In this document: positions 42,612 to 52,859 of the stretch, in pieces
Position numbering within the stretch: the stretch's first letter is position 1
Layout of the letters: every line of letters starts with the position of its first letter
NCBI RefSeq assembly: GCF_006491645.1
Contig: NZ_VDCZ01000009.1
Coordinates: forward strand, 124,001-188,000
Reading direction: 5' to 3'
DNA: 64,000 nt
Source of the DNA: Flavobacterium profundi
Lineage (GTDB): Bacteria; Bacteroidota; Bacteroidia; Flavobacteriales; Flavobacteriaceae
Notes under the pieces: model-generated
Told to the model about the DNA's origin: nothing
Database searches by the model: none
What the model saw: the letters and a program-made list of their open reading frames with translations, nothing else
Translations under genes and position numbers: made by a program

Positions 42612-42890
42612 TTATCTTTTTGCGATTTTGTTATTTGAAATCTGTCTTTGTCGGGTACATTTAAATCTGCCTTCTTCAAAATTTCTTAATTTTTGATGTT
42701 TGGTTTTACGATTGGTAACTCTTTTTCTCCACAATTCATAGCTAGAACGTTTTAATTCTTTGCGCATTAATGCTTTGGTTTCCATTTCGGTTATACCAAA
42801 TTGAAATGTAATGGCTTCAAAAGGAGTTCGGTCTTCCCAAGCCATTTCTATAATACGATCAATTTGTTCAGGTGTTAGAGATATTGACAT
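42612..42890 (-). CDS. DUF2805 / TIGR03643 family small protein
   Basis: 92 residues: LTPEQIDRIIEMAWEDRTPF and EAITFQFGITEMETKALMRK are the TIGR03643 core, a helix-turn-helix-like region, followed by a very basic tail. No function is known. In related genomes it tends to lie near photolyase or cryptochrome genes; here it follows the UbiB-type kinase. Its start overlaps the preceding gene's stop by about 23 bp. Confidence 0.85.
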   Translation of the reverse strand: MSISLTPEQIDRIIEMAWEDRTPFEAITFQFGITEMETKALMRKELKRSSYELWRKRVTNRKTKHQKLRNFEEGRFKCTRQRQISNNKIAKR

Positions 42891-43302
42891 AATCAGATTG
42901 AATGAATTGTTCTTTTAAACGTAAAATCTTCGCTAAAAAACTATAGTTTTTTCTTACATATTGATTGTTTCTAAATTTGATGAACATGCCATCTGCGTGA
43001 ATGCTTAGTGTTTCAGATTGAAAAAGAGCAAGTTTGAAATAAGGAATGATCCAAGAGTAATTTTGTAAGCCTTTATTAATATGCAAAATGATGCCTTTGG
43101 GTCTTAGTTCAATATTTGCATAATTAATATCTGAATTGGTATTTAACACATTCCTAAAATGAGGACTCACTTCTTCAATCATCATTCGATGCGAACCAGT
43201 CCCTTTTAATTGTATCGCTTTTAAAAAAGAGTAAGGTTTACCTAATAAGGTATTGATTTCTCTTGTTATAGCATTATCTACATAAGTGGTATTAAACAAC
43301 AT
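42868..43302 (-). CDS. Conserved protein in the UbiB cluster
   Basis: 144 residues from the ATG at 43302 (an earlier ATG at 43332 would overlap the kinase gene by 41 bp). Motifs are GKPYSFLKAIQLKGTGSHRM, ANIELRPKGIILHINKGLQN and YSWIIPYFKLALFQSETL. It is an all-beta/alpha small protein without a signal peptide. I know it only as a regular neighbour of UbiB-type kinases in Flavobacteriaceae. It overlaps both neighbours, which suggests translational coupling. Confidence 0.68.
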   Translation of the reverse strand: MLFNTTYVDNAITREINTLLGKPYSFLKAIQLKGTGSHRMMIEEVSPHFRNVLNTNSDINYANIELRPKGIILHINKGLQNYSWIIPYFKLALFQSETLSIHADGMFIKFRNNQYVRKNYSFLAKILRLKEQFIQSDYVNISNT

Positions 43303-44608
43303 AATTCTTAAAGTTATTAATTTGAATTGCATTTGCTTTTATGTCATGCATTAAATTATATAAGCCAAAAAAGGTTCTATTGATATAAATAAAATGTTTA
43401 GAACCTCGATTTCCATTCATGTTTCTTATTTCTGTACTTTTAGAATAACGTTCACCTAATTCGGCAATTTGACCAAAAAAAGTTTCGTCAGCAAAATCAA
43501 ATGTTTCTTGATGGAAAGGCTGTGTAAAGAGACTCAACATTTCATGGAAAAGTTCGGAAAAGAATTTTTTCTCTTTAGCTGTATCTTCTGGTTTTAAAAT
43601 TTCAAGTTGGTATAGTTTTTCTTCAAAAACAACGGGATTATCTATATTTTCTTTTTTAGCCAATTCAAAATAAGGGATGTAAAAGTCATTAGGAACCGTT
43701 TTCATACAGCCAAAATCGAGAACAATTAATTTTCCTTCTTCAGATACCAAAAAATTTCCTGGATGAGGATCAGCATGTACTTTTCTAAGTATGTGTATTT
43801 GGTACATATAAAAATCCCATAAAGCTTGTCCGATAGTATTTGCTAATTCTGAATTCGTATTTGAAATACTAAACTCTGAAAGGTGTTTGCCACTCATCCA
43901 ATCCATAGTTATGATTCGTTCCGAAGACCATTTCTCATAATAATTTGGAAATTGAAGATTGGGTAAATGTTGACATGCTCCTACTATTTCTTTACTTTGC
44001 TTTACTTCGTTGATATAATCGGTTTCTTCAATAAGTTTTTCTTCCACTTCTTTGAAATACTTATCAGAATCTTTTCCCTTAATATTGAACATTTTAATTG
44101 CAATCGGTTTTACCAAAGCTAAATCGGAGGAAATACTTTCAGCAACACCAGGATATTGAATTTTTACAGCTAATTTTTTTCCATTTAATGTTGCTTGATG
44201 TACTTGACCAATGCTAGCAGCATTAATGGCTTCTAAATTAAATGCATCAAAAATTTCATTTGGACTTTTACCAAAATACTTTTTGAAAGTCTTTAAAACT
44301 AGTGGAGCGGAAAGAGGAGGTACAGAAAATTGAGATAATGAAAACTTCTCTACATAAGCTCTAGGTAAGATGCTTTTTTCCATACTGAGCATTTGTGCCA
44401 CTTTTAAAGCACTTCCTTTCATTTGTTTCAAGCTGTCATAAATATCTTCCGCATTAGAAAGGTTTAAATTCTCTTTAGCTTCTTCTTCTGTTTTTGTTAG
44501 TTTATCACCATAATATTTCAAATAATTCACACCAACTTTTGCTCCGGTTTGAATTAATTTTGAGGCACGTTGTATTTTGGAAGTTGGTATACTATCGATA
44601 GATTTCAT
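43292..44608 (-). CDS. ABC1/UbiB-family atypical kinase
   Basis: 438 residues. The motif KQMKGSALKVAQMLSMEKS is the KxGQ-like helix of the UbiB group. INAASIGQVHQATLNGKKLA is the Ala-rich loop. HADPHPGNFLVSEEGKLIVL and DFGCMK hold the catalytic Asp residues. The family supports lipid or quinone metabolism in ways still unclear. It lies after a TetR gene (58 bp gap). Confidence 0.9.
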   Translation of the reverse strand: MKSIDSIPTSKIQRASKLIQTGAKVGVNYLKYYGDKLTKTEEEAKENLNLSNAEDIYDSLKQMKGSALKVAQMLSMEKSILPRAYVEKFSLSQFSVPPLSAPLVLKTFKKYFGKSPNEIFDAFNLEAINAASIGQVHQATLNGKKLAVKIQYPGVAESISSDLALVKPIAIKMFNIKGKDSDKYFKEVEEKLIEETDYINEVKQSKEIVGACQHLPNLQFPNYYEKWSSERIITMDWMSGKHLSEFSISNTNSELANTIGQALWDFYMYQIHILRKVHADPHPGNFLVSEEGKLIVLDFGCMKTVPNDFYIPYFELAKKENIDNPVVFEEKLYQLEILKPEDTAKEKKFFSELFHEMLSLFTQPFHQETFDFADETFFGQIAELGERYSKSTEIRNMNGNRGSKHFIYINRTFFGLYNLMHDIKANAIQINNFKNYVV

Positions 44609-44666
44609 AAAGGCTATTTTTGAAATTACGTTTTAAAAAATTAAACGAGTGAAATAAATGAAGTTG

Positions 44667-45320
44667 TTATATGGAAACCTTTTCTTTCCAGAGGAATTTT
44701 CCGAAATCAATAATGTTTTTCAACGGCGTCATATCGATAAGGTCAAAACTGGCATGAATTGATTTTTCAATAAACACATCCGTTTTTTCAAAAGAAGGTG
44801 AGGTGTCGTCTATCCAAAATTTTAAAGTCATTAAAAATTGAATCCAACTCAATTCCGAAATGCTTTTTTGTTGGAATTTTTCAAGGGTTTCTTGCGGTAT
44901 TTTTAAAGTTTCAATACCCAATGCATCCACAAAATTTTTAAACTGAATTCTAAGAAGACTTAATTTCTTAAGATTTTTTAACTGGTTTTTATCTTCATGA
45001 AGTAACTGCATTACAAAACTTCTATTAGCAGTCATTTGTTCAAAATAAGTATAATAGAAACTTAATAATTTAGTTTTTGCATCATAAGTTGCATATTCTT
45101 CACTGGCTTCCAAAAGAGATAAAGTGGAATCAAAAAAAGTGGTAAAAACAGCTGCTTCTAATTGGTCAAAATTGGTAAAAAAGCTATAAAATTTACTTTC
45201 ATCAACTTTAAGATATTCACAGAACTGATAAATAGAACTTGGTTTTTTTCCTTCAGTTAATACAAACTTTGAATATTCTGAAAGAATGCGTTCTTTGGTG
45301 AGATTTAATTTCTTTGCCAT
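44667..45320 (-). CDS. TetR-family regulator
   Basis: 217 residues. The N-terminal HTH region is KERILSEYSKFVLTEGKKPS..YQFCEYLKVDESKFYSFFTN, and the remaining helices form the ligand domain. It is the first gene of the UbiB cluster and probably regulates it. An inverted repeat TTGTTTAA/TTAAACAA lies upstream. Confidence 0.85.
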   Translation of the reverse strand: MAKKLNLTKERILSEYSKFVLTEGKKPSSIYQFCEYLKVDESKFYSFFTNFDQLEAAVFTTFFDSTLSLLEASEEYATYDAKTKLLSFYYTYFEQMTANRSFVMQLLHEDKNQLKNLKKLSLLRIQFKNFVDALGIETLKIPQETLEKFQQKSISELSWIQFLMTLKFWIDDTSPSFEKTDVFIEKSIHASFDLIDMTPLKNIIDFGKFLWKEKVSI

Positions 45321-45336
45321 AACCGATATTTTATCT

Positions 45337-45385
45337 CAAAGATACGAAATAATTGTTTAAGTGTAATTTAAAAACAGTTAAACAA
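45337..45385 (-). promoter_or_regulatory. Candidate promoter and TetR operator
   Basis: On the minus strand TATCTTTG (45337-45344) is a good -7 box, and the inverted repeat TTGTTTAA (45353-45360) with TTAAACAA (45378-45385) lies just upstream. The arms are eight bases, perfectly complementary, with 17 bp between, a size fitting a TetR dimer. Confidence 0.5.
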
Positions 45386-45403
45386 AGTATAAATTTTGTA
45401 GAT

Positions 45404-45430
45404 AAAAAAAGCCCAGATTGCAATCTGAGC
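45404..45430 (-). terminator. Terminator after the YebC-type gene
   Basis: The stem GC(T/C)CAGATT-GC-AATCTG(G/A)GC (45411-45430) is followed on the minus strand by a run of seven T (45404-45410). Confidence 0.8.
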
Positions 45431-45455
45431 TTTGAATTTATAAATAGAAAGAATT

Positions 45456-46175
45456 TTATTCCATAGTTTCTTGCATCGTATGATATACATTCATCACATC
45501 ATCATCTTCTTCGATCTTTTCTAATAATTTTTCCACATCGGCAACTTGTTCAGCTGTAAGTTCTTTGGTAACTTGAGGAATACGTTCAAAACCAGAAGAT
45601 AAAATTTCTAAACCTCTATTTTCTAATTCTTTTTGGATAGCCCCAAAACTTTCAAAAGGAGCATACATTACAATGCCATCTTCATCAGCAAAAATTTCTT
45701 CTACACCGAAGTCAATCATTTCTAATTCTAGTTCCTCTACATCTTGACCTTCAGCTGGTATTCTAAAATTACAAGTGTGATCAAACATAAATTCAACGGA
45801 ACCTTGAGTTCCCATAGTTCCATTGCATTTATTGAAGTAACTTCTAATATTTGCTACAGTTCTATTATTATTATCGGTTGCTGTTTCAATTAAAATGGCA
45901 ATTCCATGAGGTGCATAGCCTTCAAACAATACTTCTTTATAGTTAGCAGTATCTTTATCAGATGCCTTTTTGATAGCACGTTCAACATTATCTTTAGGCA
46001 TATTTGCAGCCTTAGCATTTTGTATAACGGCTCTTAGTCTAGCATTCGTTTCTGGATTTGGACCACCTTCTTTTACAGCAATAACTATATCTTTTCCGAT
46101 TCGAGTAAACGTTTTAGCCATTGCAGACCAACGTTTCATTTTACGTGCTTTTCTAAATTCAAATGCTCTTCCCAT
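45456..46175 (-). CDS. YebC/PmpR-family regulator or translation factor
   Basis: 239 residues. The N-terminal MGRAFEFRKARKMKRWSAMA, then TRIGKDIVIAVKEGGPNPET and NAKAANMPKDNVERAIKKAS are the family signatures. Members act as DNA-binding regulators and, in recent reports, help ribosomes through difficult peptides. It lies between the TetR and the sensor kinase genes, transcribed alone. Confidence 0.93.
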   Translation of the reverse strand: MGRAFEFRKARKMKRWSAMAKTFTRIGKDIVIAVKEGGPNPETNARLRAVIQNAKAANMPKDNVERAIKKASDKDTANYKEVLFEGYAPHGIAILIETATDNNNRTVANIRSYFNKCNGTMGTQGSVEFMFDHTCNFRIPAEGQDVEELELEMIDFGVEEIFADEDGIVMYAPFESFGAIQKELENRGLEILSSGFERIPQVTKELTAEQVADVEKLLEKIEEDDDVMNVYHTMQETME

Positions 46176-46376
46176 TTCTAAATTGTTTTAATCGCAGCAA
46201 AAATAATTTTTTTACTGTCAATATCAAAATAAGTTAAAAAATAAAGCATGTTTGGATACTTTTAAGGTAATTTGAAAGAAAGTTATTCTAATTCAATAAT
46301 AGATTAAATGCAAATAATCCATTTTTTTTAAATAATTTTATACTATTGGCAAATAATTTCGATAAATAAAAAATGA

Positions 46377-49217
46377 ATGGGTAAAAATATTTACAATTTA
46401 ATCAATTGGTTTTTTAGAAAACCAAGAGCTTCGGGTTTAATCGTTTTTATTAGTTTATCTCTTATTTTTAGCTATATCGCTTTTCAACAATATAAAATCG
46501 ATAAAGAGAATAGACGAGTAGAAATGACAAATACGTTGCATGCGATTACTCAAAATATTGATCAAACCCTCAAAAATTGTTACACTACCACATTAACATT
46601 AGCTTTAACGATTGATAGTAATGGAATTCCTAAAGATTTTGATGTAATTGGAAGAAAGCTTTTAGCATCAAATAGTAGTATTAATGCGGTACAAATGGTT
46701 CCTAATGGTATCATTAAATACACTTATCCTTTAGCAGGTAATGAAAAAGCTACAGGATTGGATATCTTAAAATCAGATTACTTACAAGAGGAAGCCTTAA
46801 AATCTATTGAAACTCAAAAAATGTATTTTGCTGGACCTTTTGAACTCAAACAAGGTGGTCAAGGCATTGTAGGAAGGCTGCCTGTATATATAAAAGATAA
46901 ATTTTGGGGTTTTTCTGCTGTAATTATTAAAATGGATAGGCTACTTGAAACTTCAGGGATTAATGCTATCAATAGTCAGAATTTTAGTTTTCAATTGTCT
47001 AAAATTAATCCTAAAACGGAAGAAGAAGTCTTTTTTTTACAGCAAAGCGTTCCTTTCAAAAAAGACAATTATGTGAGTAGTTTTGTTCCTGATGGCGATT
47101 GGAATTTATACATTTTGGATAAGAAAGCTAATATGTTGTTTTACCGTTTTTTGTTAAAAATTGCATTAGGTGTTTTACTGGCATTAACGTTTACTTTTTT
47201 TATCATTTTATTATTGAAAAAACCTGAGCAATTGGAACAATTGGTAAAAGAACAGGCCAATAAATTAGTAAGTAGTGAACTGCGCTTTAAGACTATTTTT
47301 GAACAAGCTGCATTAGGAATTGCAAATGTTGATGGAGCAACTGGTAAATTTATTGAAATTAATGATAAATTTTGCAAAATAGTGGGTTATACTGAAAGTG
47401 AAATGAAAGAAAAGAGCTTTCAAGAAATAACGCATCCTGATGACTTACCTAAAGATTTAGAATTACTTGAGAAAGTAAATAAAAGAATAATCAAACAATA
47501 TTCTCTAGAAAAAAGATATTTTGATAGTGAAGGAAAAATTGTTTGGGTAAATCTGACCGTGACTCCTTTATTAATTGATAATGATTCAAATACTTTTACA
47601 TTAATTTCAATTGTTGAAGACATAACCCTTAAAAAAGAAACAGAAGAATTAATAAAAAAGAGCGAGAATCACTTTAAAAGTCTTTTTGAGGATTCTCCTT
47701 TACCCTTAAGAGAAGAAAATTTTTCGCAAGTAAAAAAGTATTTGAAAAATTTAGAATTATTAGGAAAGGATGTCGATTTTGTGAATAACTATTTAGAAAA
47801 GAATAAAAAAGTGGTAGAAGAAGCTTATGCTTTAATTCGATTGAATAATGTAAATCAGGCGTGTTTAAACTTATATCAAGTGAAGACGATTCAAGAACTT
47901 ATTTCCTATAAACCCGCTTTGTTTAATAAAAGAGCTTTTACCGATTTTAAAAATCAATTGATAGCGATTACTCAAAATAAAAAACAATTTGTACTAGACA
48001 CAATAATTAAAAATGCTCAAGGGGAATTAAGATATATCGATTTAAGATGGAATGTAATTCGGGGTTATGAAGACTCTCTAAATAGAATTATTGTATCAAC
48101 TGAAGATATTACAGATAGAAAGTCTAATGAACAAATTATATTAAATTCCCAACAACGTATTGCATCTTTAATTAATACAATTGATGGTATTGTTTGGGAA
48201 TGTGATGCAATGACTTTTGAATTTACGTTTATTAGCAAAAAAGTAGAGCATATTTTAGGCTATACAGCAGAAGAATGGTTGTCTGAAAAAGATTTTTGGA
48301 AAAATCATATTCATGAAGAGGATAGAGCAACCGTCATTAATTTTTGTTCAGAACAAACCAAAAATAATTTAGATCATGATTTTGAATACCGAATGATAGC
48401 CAAAGACGGTTCGGTTGTTTGGTTGCGAGATATTATTAATGTCGTTTCTGAAAATAATAACGTAGTGAGTTTAAGAGGGATTATGATTAACATTACCAAA
48501 AACAAAGAAATAGAGAAAGATTTGCATAATTCCTTTAATTTGGTCTCGGAACAAAATAAAAGACTTTTAAATTTTTCGTATATTGTTTCTCATAATTTAA
48601 GATCACACACGAGTAATATAACTTCTTTGATAGGATTAATTGAAGTTACAGAAGATGAAAAGGAAAAAGAAGAAATGTTAGGAATGCTAAAAACGGTTTC
48701 GGATTCCTTAAATGAGACGATGGTTAATTTAAATGAAGTGGTTAATATTCAGACAAATATTAGTTTGACTATTGAAAAAATTAATCTTTTAGATTATATA
48801 GAGGCAACTTTGCAATTGTTAGCGCCATTAATTAAAGAGAAAAAAGTAAGTGTAATACACGAAATTAGTCCGCATATTGAAGTAAATTATAATTCGGCTT
48901 ACATGGAAAGTATACTTTATAATATTCTTTCCAATGCTATTCGTTACAGTCATCCAGACCGTAAACCAACAATTACAATACGATATTATCTAGAGAATGA
49001 GTTTAAAATAATTGAGATTTCAGATAATGGAATTGGAATTGATTTAGTAAAAAATAAAGACAAAATCTTTGGGATGTATAAAACATTTAGTCATTATACA
49101 GATTCAAAAGGGATAGGTTTGTTTATTACAAAAAATCAAGTGGAAGCAATGGGAGGGAACATTACTGTTGATAGTGAGCTAGACAAAGGAACTACCTTTA
49201 AAATCTATATTCTATGA
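46377..49217 (+). CDS. CHASE and PAS domain sensor histidine kinase
   Basis: 946 residues. TM1 lies near 18-36, a CHASE-type sensor (SINAVQMVPNGIIKYTYPLA, GNEKATGLDILK) at about 60-240, TM2 near 260-280, a PAS (FEQAALGIANVDGATGKF), a second PAS-like region and a third PAS (NTIDGIVWECDAMTFEFTF). The kinase core has H739 in SYIVSHNLRSHTSNI and the N box NILSNAIRYSHPD, with DNGIGID. The CHASE domain suggests sensing of a small extracytoplasmic molecule. Confidence 0.9.
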   Translation: MGKNIYNLINWFFRKPRASGLIVFISLSLIFSYIAFQQYKIDKENRRVEMTNTLHAITQNIDQTLKNCYTTTLTLALTIDSNGIPKDFDVIGRKLLASNSSINAVQMVPNGIIKYTYPLAGNEKATGLDILKSDYLQEEALKSIETQKMYFAGPFELKQGGQGIVGRLPVYIKDKFWGFSAVIIKMDRLLETSGINAINSQNFSFQLSKINPKTEEEVFFLQQSVPFKKDNYVSSFVPDGDWNLYILDKKANMLFYRFLLKIALGVLLALTFTFFIILLLKKPEQLEQLVKEQANKLVSSELRFKTIFEQAALGIANVDGATGKFIEINDKFCKIVGYTESEMKEKSFQEITHPDDLPKDLELLEKVNKRIIKQYSLEKRYFDSEGKIVWVNLTVTPLLIDNDSNTFTLISIVEDITLKKETEELIKKSENHFKSLFEDSPLPLREENFSQVKKYLKNLELLGKDVDFVNNYLEKNKKVVEEAYALIRLNNVNQACLNLYQVKTIQELISYKPALFNKRAFTDFKNQLIAITQNKKQFVLDTIIKNAQGELRYIDLRWNVIRGYEDSLNRIIVSTEDITDRKSNEQIILNSQQRIASLINTIDGIVWECDAMTFEFTFISKKVEHILGYTAEEWLSEKDFWKNHIHEEDRATVINFCSEQTKNNLDHDFEYRMIAKDGSVVWLRDIINVVSENNNVVSLRGIMINITKNKEIEKDLHNSFNLVSEQNKRLLNFSYIVSHNLRSHTSNITSLIGLIEVTEDEKEKEEMLGMLKTVSDSLNETMVNLNEVVNIQTNISLTIEKINLLDYIEATLQLLAPLIKEKKVSVIHEISPHIEVNYNSAYMESILYNILSNAIRYSHPDRKPTITIRYYLENEFKIIEISDNGIGIDLVKNKDKIFGMYKTFSHYTDSKGIGLFITKNQVEAMGGNITVDSELDKGTTFKIYIL

Positions 49218-49606
49218 AAAAAAAATCAATATGGATAATTGATGATGATGCCATCTATAAATTTGTCATTCAAAAGCTAATTGCAAAATCGGACTTATTT
49301 GATGATGTAAAAACATTTTCAAATGGAGAAGAGGCTTCAAATGCTCTTAAAAATGAAGGAAACGAAAATACGTTGTTACCAGATATTATTCTTCTCGATA
49401 TTGAAATGCCGCGAATGGATGGATGGGAATTTCTATCAGAAATTGAAGCTTTTCTAAAAATGGAGGCTCAAAAAAATATTAAAATTTTTATGTCTAGTTC
49501 TTCTATAGCTTTTGAAGACAAAGTAAAAGTAGATAACAATCCCAATATTAATGGCTATTTAACAAAACCTATTTCCTACAATGATTTGTTGCAAATAGCG
49601 ATGTAA
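49214..49606 (+). CDS. Single-domain response regulator
   Basis: 130 residues, receiver domain only. The acidic pocket is WIIDDDAIYK, the phospho-acceptor D62 in DIILLDIEMPRMDGWEF, and K118 in YLTKPIS. It overlaps the kinase gene by 4 bp (ATGA) and must be its partner. With no output domain it should act on a downstream protein or in a phosphorelay. Confidence 0.9.
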   Translation: MKKKSIWIIDDDAIYKFVIQKLIAKSDLFDDVKTFSNGEEASNALKNEGNENTLLPDIILLDIEMPRMDGWEFLSEIEAFLKMEAQKNIKIFMSSSSIAFEDKVKVDNNPNINGYLTKPISYNDLLQIAM

Positions 49607-49620
49607 GTAAGACAAAAACC

Positions 49621-51654
49621 TTATTTTTTAATAAGATCATCTAAGATTGTTAAAGCTTCCGAAATAAGGGCACTTGATAGGATTTCTTCTTTTTGTTTTT
49701 CAGAAAATTTTTCCAAGAAACTACTTTCTAAAGATGATTTTTTTAAATCATAAGAGTTTTTTGCAATTGTAAAAGGAAATTTTTGTTTATATAAAGTAGT
49801 CACTTTTTCAAATATAAAAGAAGACTCATTAATATCATCAAAAACCCCATCAAAAGTAAGGGGAATCATTTTTTCTTTTTTATTAATGAGATAAAAATCA
49901 ATATCTTTATTAATGCTGTTTACAGTATTAAAATAAGTACTTTTTAAAATTCTTTTTTTACTTTCATTTACAATATAGGAAAAATCATTATTGTATATTT
50001 TATACCTAGTTTGAGGTTTAATTTCGTCATTGAGAAGCACCGTTTTAAATTCTTTTTCACGAGAAACAATTTGCTCGAATAAGTTAGGTACTTCTATGTC
50101 TGGAATAATTCCAGTAGCTTGGTGACTTTTGCCTGTAATTCTATAAAATTTTTGCACAGTTAAATTAACAAAGTCTTTATTCCATTCTGTATCTTCAACA
50201 GGAACAATGCTTTGCATGGTTGCTTTTCCATAGGACGGATTGCCTAAAATTAAAGCTCTTTTGTAATCTTGTAATGCATTGGCAAAAAGTTCACTTGCTG
50301 AAGCCGAAAACCCATTGACTAATAATATGATAGGTTCTTCAAAAAGCACGCCTTTATTGTAATCTTTTAAAACTGTTTGATTTTTTTCATTATCAACTGC
50401 AATAGTAACGGGTCCGGAATCGATAAATAATCCAGCGAGTTTAATTGCTTCGTCAACATTTCCCCCACCATTATATTGTAGATCGATGATAAGCCCTTTT
50501 ACATTATCAATTTTGAGTTTGATAATTTCCTTAGCAACGTCATTAGATAAGGTGTTTAAACCATAGTCTGAAGAATAAAAACTAGGAATTTTAATATAAC
50601 CAAAATTGTTTTTTAAATGTAAAACATAACTGTAAGCAGAATTTTCAAATGCTTTCATGACTTTCTTTTCTAGAAGTACATTAAAAATTTCCCCATCTTT
50701 CTTTCTAAACGTAAATTCTAATTCTTTATAATTATCAGAGTAAATGAGGTTTGAAATAAGCTCTATAGAGCTGCAACTCACAGGATGTTCTTCCTCTTTG
50801 TATTTAATTTTTAATACTTGATCTCCTGCTTCAATGGTTTCATTTTCAAATGCAGAACTTCCAGGAATAATATCGCTTACAAAAATTTCATCGTTTTCAT
50901 TAGCATCAAAAAGAATTCCAAACGAACTGTTTACCGCATTTACACTCGATAAAAAATTTGATTTTTCGTCATACGAAAAGTAATCAGTATGTGGATCAAA
51001 GTAATTGCAAAATGATTTGAAGAAAATAGTTTTGATTTCTTCTTGAAAAGATTTTTCATCTTGCAATTGATTCTTAATCCTGCATTTAAAAATATCAAAT
51101 GTTTTTAATTTTTCTTTATTGGATAATGCTACAAAATGTTGTTGTAAAGAATCCTTATTTTTACTCATAAAAGCTATATTTCGCAAAGCTTCATAAGTAA
51201 TTAATTTTTTTAAGATTTTTTTAATTCCTTTTTCATCAGGGTAAAAACTGTTTTCGTTTTTTGTGAAAAATAACGTGTCATTTGTGTTTAATCCTATATT
51301 TTCAGTTTCTAAAATTTCAATATTTTTTAATTTTCGTATTAATCCTTTTTTGTAATATAAAGCAATTTCATCTAAAAAAGAACAATCCTGATTTACAATA
51401 TAATTATCAATTTGATATTGATGTTTTGCTAGTATATCATATTCCGATTGTAAAAAAACATTTTTTTCTCGATCTAGTTTCTCAATAATAGTTTTAAAAA
51501 CATAAGAAGAAAGACTATCATCAACCAATTTGGGTTGGCAATGATAGACTTGTATTAATGTATTTATTTTTGAAATAGTGGCGCAATTTTCTTGTTTACT
51601 TTGTGAAAAAATAAAATGTAGTGTAAGTAAAAAAAAAGAGACCTTTATTTTCAT
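49621..51654 (-). CDS. S41-family C-terminal processing peptidase
   Basis: 677 residues with a signal peptide (SFFLLTLHFIFSQS). The N-terminal helical domain precedes a PDZ region (VSDIIPGSSAFENETIEAGD) and the protease core NNFGYIKIPSFYSSDYGLNT, VKGLIIDLQYNGGGNVDEAI. The Ser is in NGFSASASELFANALQDYKR and the Lys in NPSYGKATMQS. It trims periplasmic proteins. It lies directly behind gcvT with a 1 bp gap. Confidence 0.9.
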   Translation of the reverse strand: MKIKVSFFLLTLHFIFSQSKQENCATISKINTLIQVYHCQPKLVDDSLSSYVFKTIIEKLDREKNVFLQSEYDILAKHQYQIDNYIVNQDCSFLDEIALYYKKGLIRKLKNIEILETENIGLNTNDTLFFTKNENSFYPDEKGIKKILKKLITYEALRNIAFMSKNKDSLQQHFVALSNKEKLKTFDIFKCRIKNQLQDEKSFQEEIKTIFFKSFCNYFDPHTDYFSYDEKSNFLSSVNAVNSSFGILFDANENDEIFVSDIIPGSSAFENETIEAGDQVLKIKYKEEEHPVSCSSIELISNLIYSDNYKELEFTFRKKDGEIFNVLLEKKVMKAFENSAYSYVLHLKNNFGYIKIPSFYSSDYGLNTLSNDVAKEIIKLKIDNVKGLIIDLQYNGGGNVDEAIKLAGLFIDSGPVTIAVDNEKNQTVLKDYNKGVLFEEPIILLVNGFSASASELFANALQDYKRALILGNPSYGKATMQSIVPVEDTEWNKDFVNLTVQKFYRITGKSHQATGIIPDIEVPNLFEQIVSREKEFKTVLLNDEIKPQTRYKIYNNDFSYIVNESKKRILKSTYFNTVNSINKDIDFYLINKKEKMIPLTFDGVFDDINESSFIFEKVTTLYKQKFPFTIAKNSYDLKKSSLESSFLEKFSEKQKEEILSSALISEALTILDDLIKK

Positions 51655-51655
51655 G

Positions 51656-52738
51656 TTATTTTTTATAAAATGGCAATTTTACCACTTTTGCTTTTACATC
51701 TTTATTGCGAATACGAATGAAAATCTCCGAATCAATACTAGATAAAGCAGTGGGTACATAACCTAATCCAATAGCAATTCCTAAAGAAGGTGATTGTGTT
51801 CCAGAAGTTACGATTCCTATAATATTTCCATTTGCATCTGCAATTTCATAATCATGTCTTGGAATACCTCTTTCAATCATTTCAAAAGCGACTAATTTGC
51901 GCGTAACACCTTCTTCTTTTTGTTTTTTAAGATTTTCTGAGTTGGTAAAATCTTTCGTAAATTTAGTAATCCATCCTAATCCTGCCTCTAAAGGGGAAGT
52001 AGTATCATTAATATCATTTCCATAAAGGCAAAACCCCATTTCTAAACGTAAAGTATCTCTAGCAGCTAATCCAATAGGTTTAATTCCAAAAGCAGCACCT
52101 GCTTCAAATACTTTGTTCCAAATTTGTTCTACTTGGTCATTTTTACAATAAATTTCAAAACCACCAGAACCAGTATATCCAGTTGCCGAAATAATTACGT
52201 GTTCAAATCCAGCAAAATCAGCTACTTCAAAATGATAGTATTTAATGGCAGCCAAATCTATTGAACTTAAGGATTGCATAGCTTCTACAGCTTTCGGTCC
52301 TTGAATAGCAAGTAAAGAATAGTCATCTGAAAGATTTTTCATTTCAACATCTAAATCATTATGAACGGAAATCCATTCCCAATCTTTTTCAATGTTGGAA
52401 GCGTTAACTACTAATAAATATTGTTCTTCTTTAATTCGATATACAATTAAATCATCTACAATTCCTCCTTCATTGTTTGGCAAACAAGAATATTGAGCTC
52501 TTCCAATTTCTAAAACTGAAGCGTCATTAGAGGTTACTTTTTGGATTAAGGCCAAAGCATTTTTACCCGTTAATAAAAATTCTCCCATGTGTGAAACATC
52601 AAAAACGCCTACTGCATTTCTAACGGTTTCGTGTTCTATATTTACACCTTCATATTGAACAGGCATATTGAATCCTGCAAAAGGTACCATTTTTGCTCCT
52701 AAACTTTCGTGAATGTGAGATAAAGCTGTGTTTTTCAT
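51656..52738 (-). CDS. gcvT: Aminomethyltransferase of the glycine cleavage system
   Basis: 360 residues. [49 protein letters not shown] and [20 protein letters not shown] are the folate-binding GcvT motifs. It transfers the methylene group from the H protein to tetrahydrofolate. No other gcv gene is in the window. It precedes the S41 peptidase in transcription order. Confidence 0.95.
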   Translation of the reverse strand: MKNTALSHIHESLGAKMVPFAGFNMPVQYEGVNIEHETVRNAVGVFDVSHMGEFLLTGKNALALIQKVTSNDASVLEIGRAQYSCLPNNEGGIVDDLIVYRIKEEQYLLVVNASNIEKDWEWISVHNDLDVEMKNLSDDYSLLAIQGPKAVEAMQSLSSIDLAAIKYYHFEVADFAGFEHVIISATGYTGSGGFEIYCKNDQVEQIWNKVFEAGAAFGIKPIGLAARDTLRLEMGFCLYGNDINDTTSPLEAGLGWITKFTKDFTNSENLKKQKEEGVTRKLVAFEMIERGIPRHDYEIADANGNIIGIVTSGTQSPSLGIAIGLGYVPTALSSIDSEIFIRIRNKDVKAKVVKLPFYKK

Positions 52739-52859
52739 CGTTTAAATTTTGTGGTGCTAAATTAATTAAATTTACGTGATATAAAAATGTCTGGCAAACA
52801 TATTATTTGCCAGACATTGTAGAGATCAGTAGTTTAATTTTTCTTTTTCTTTTGCAATT

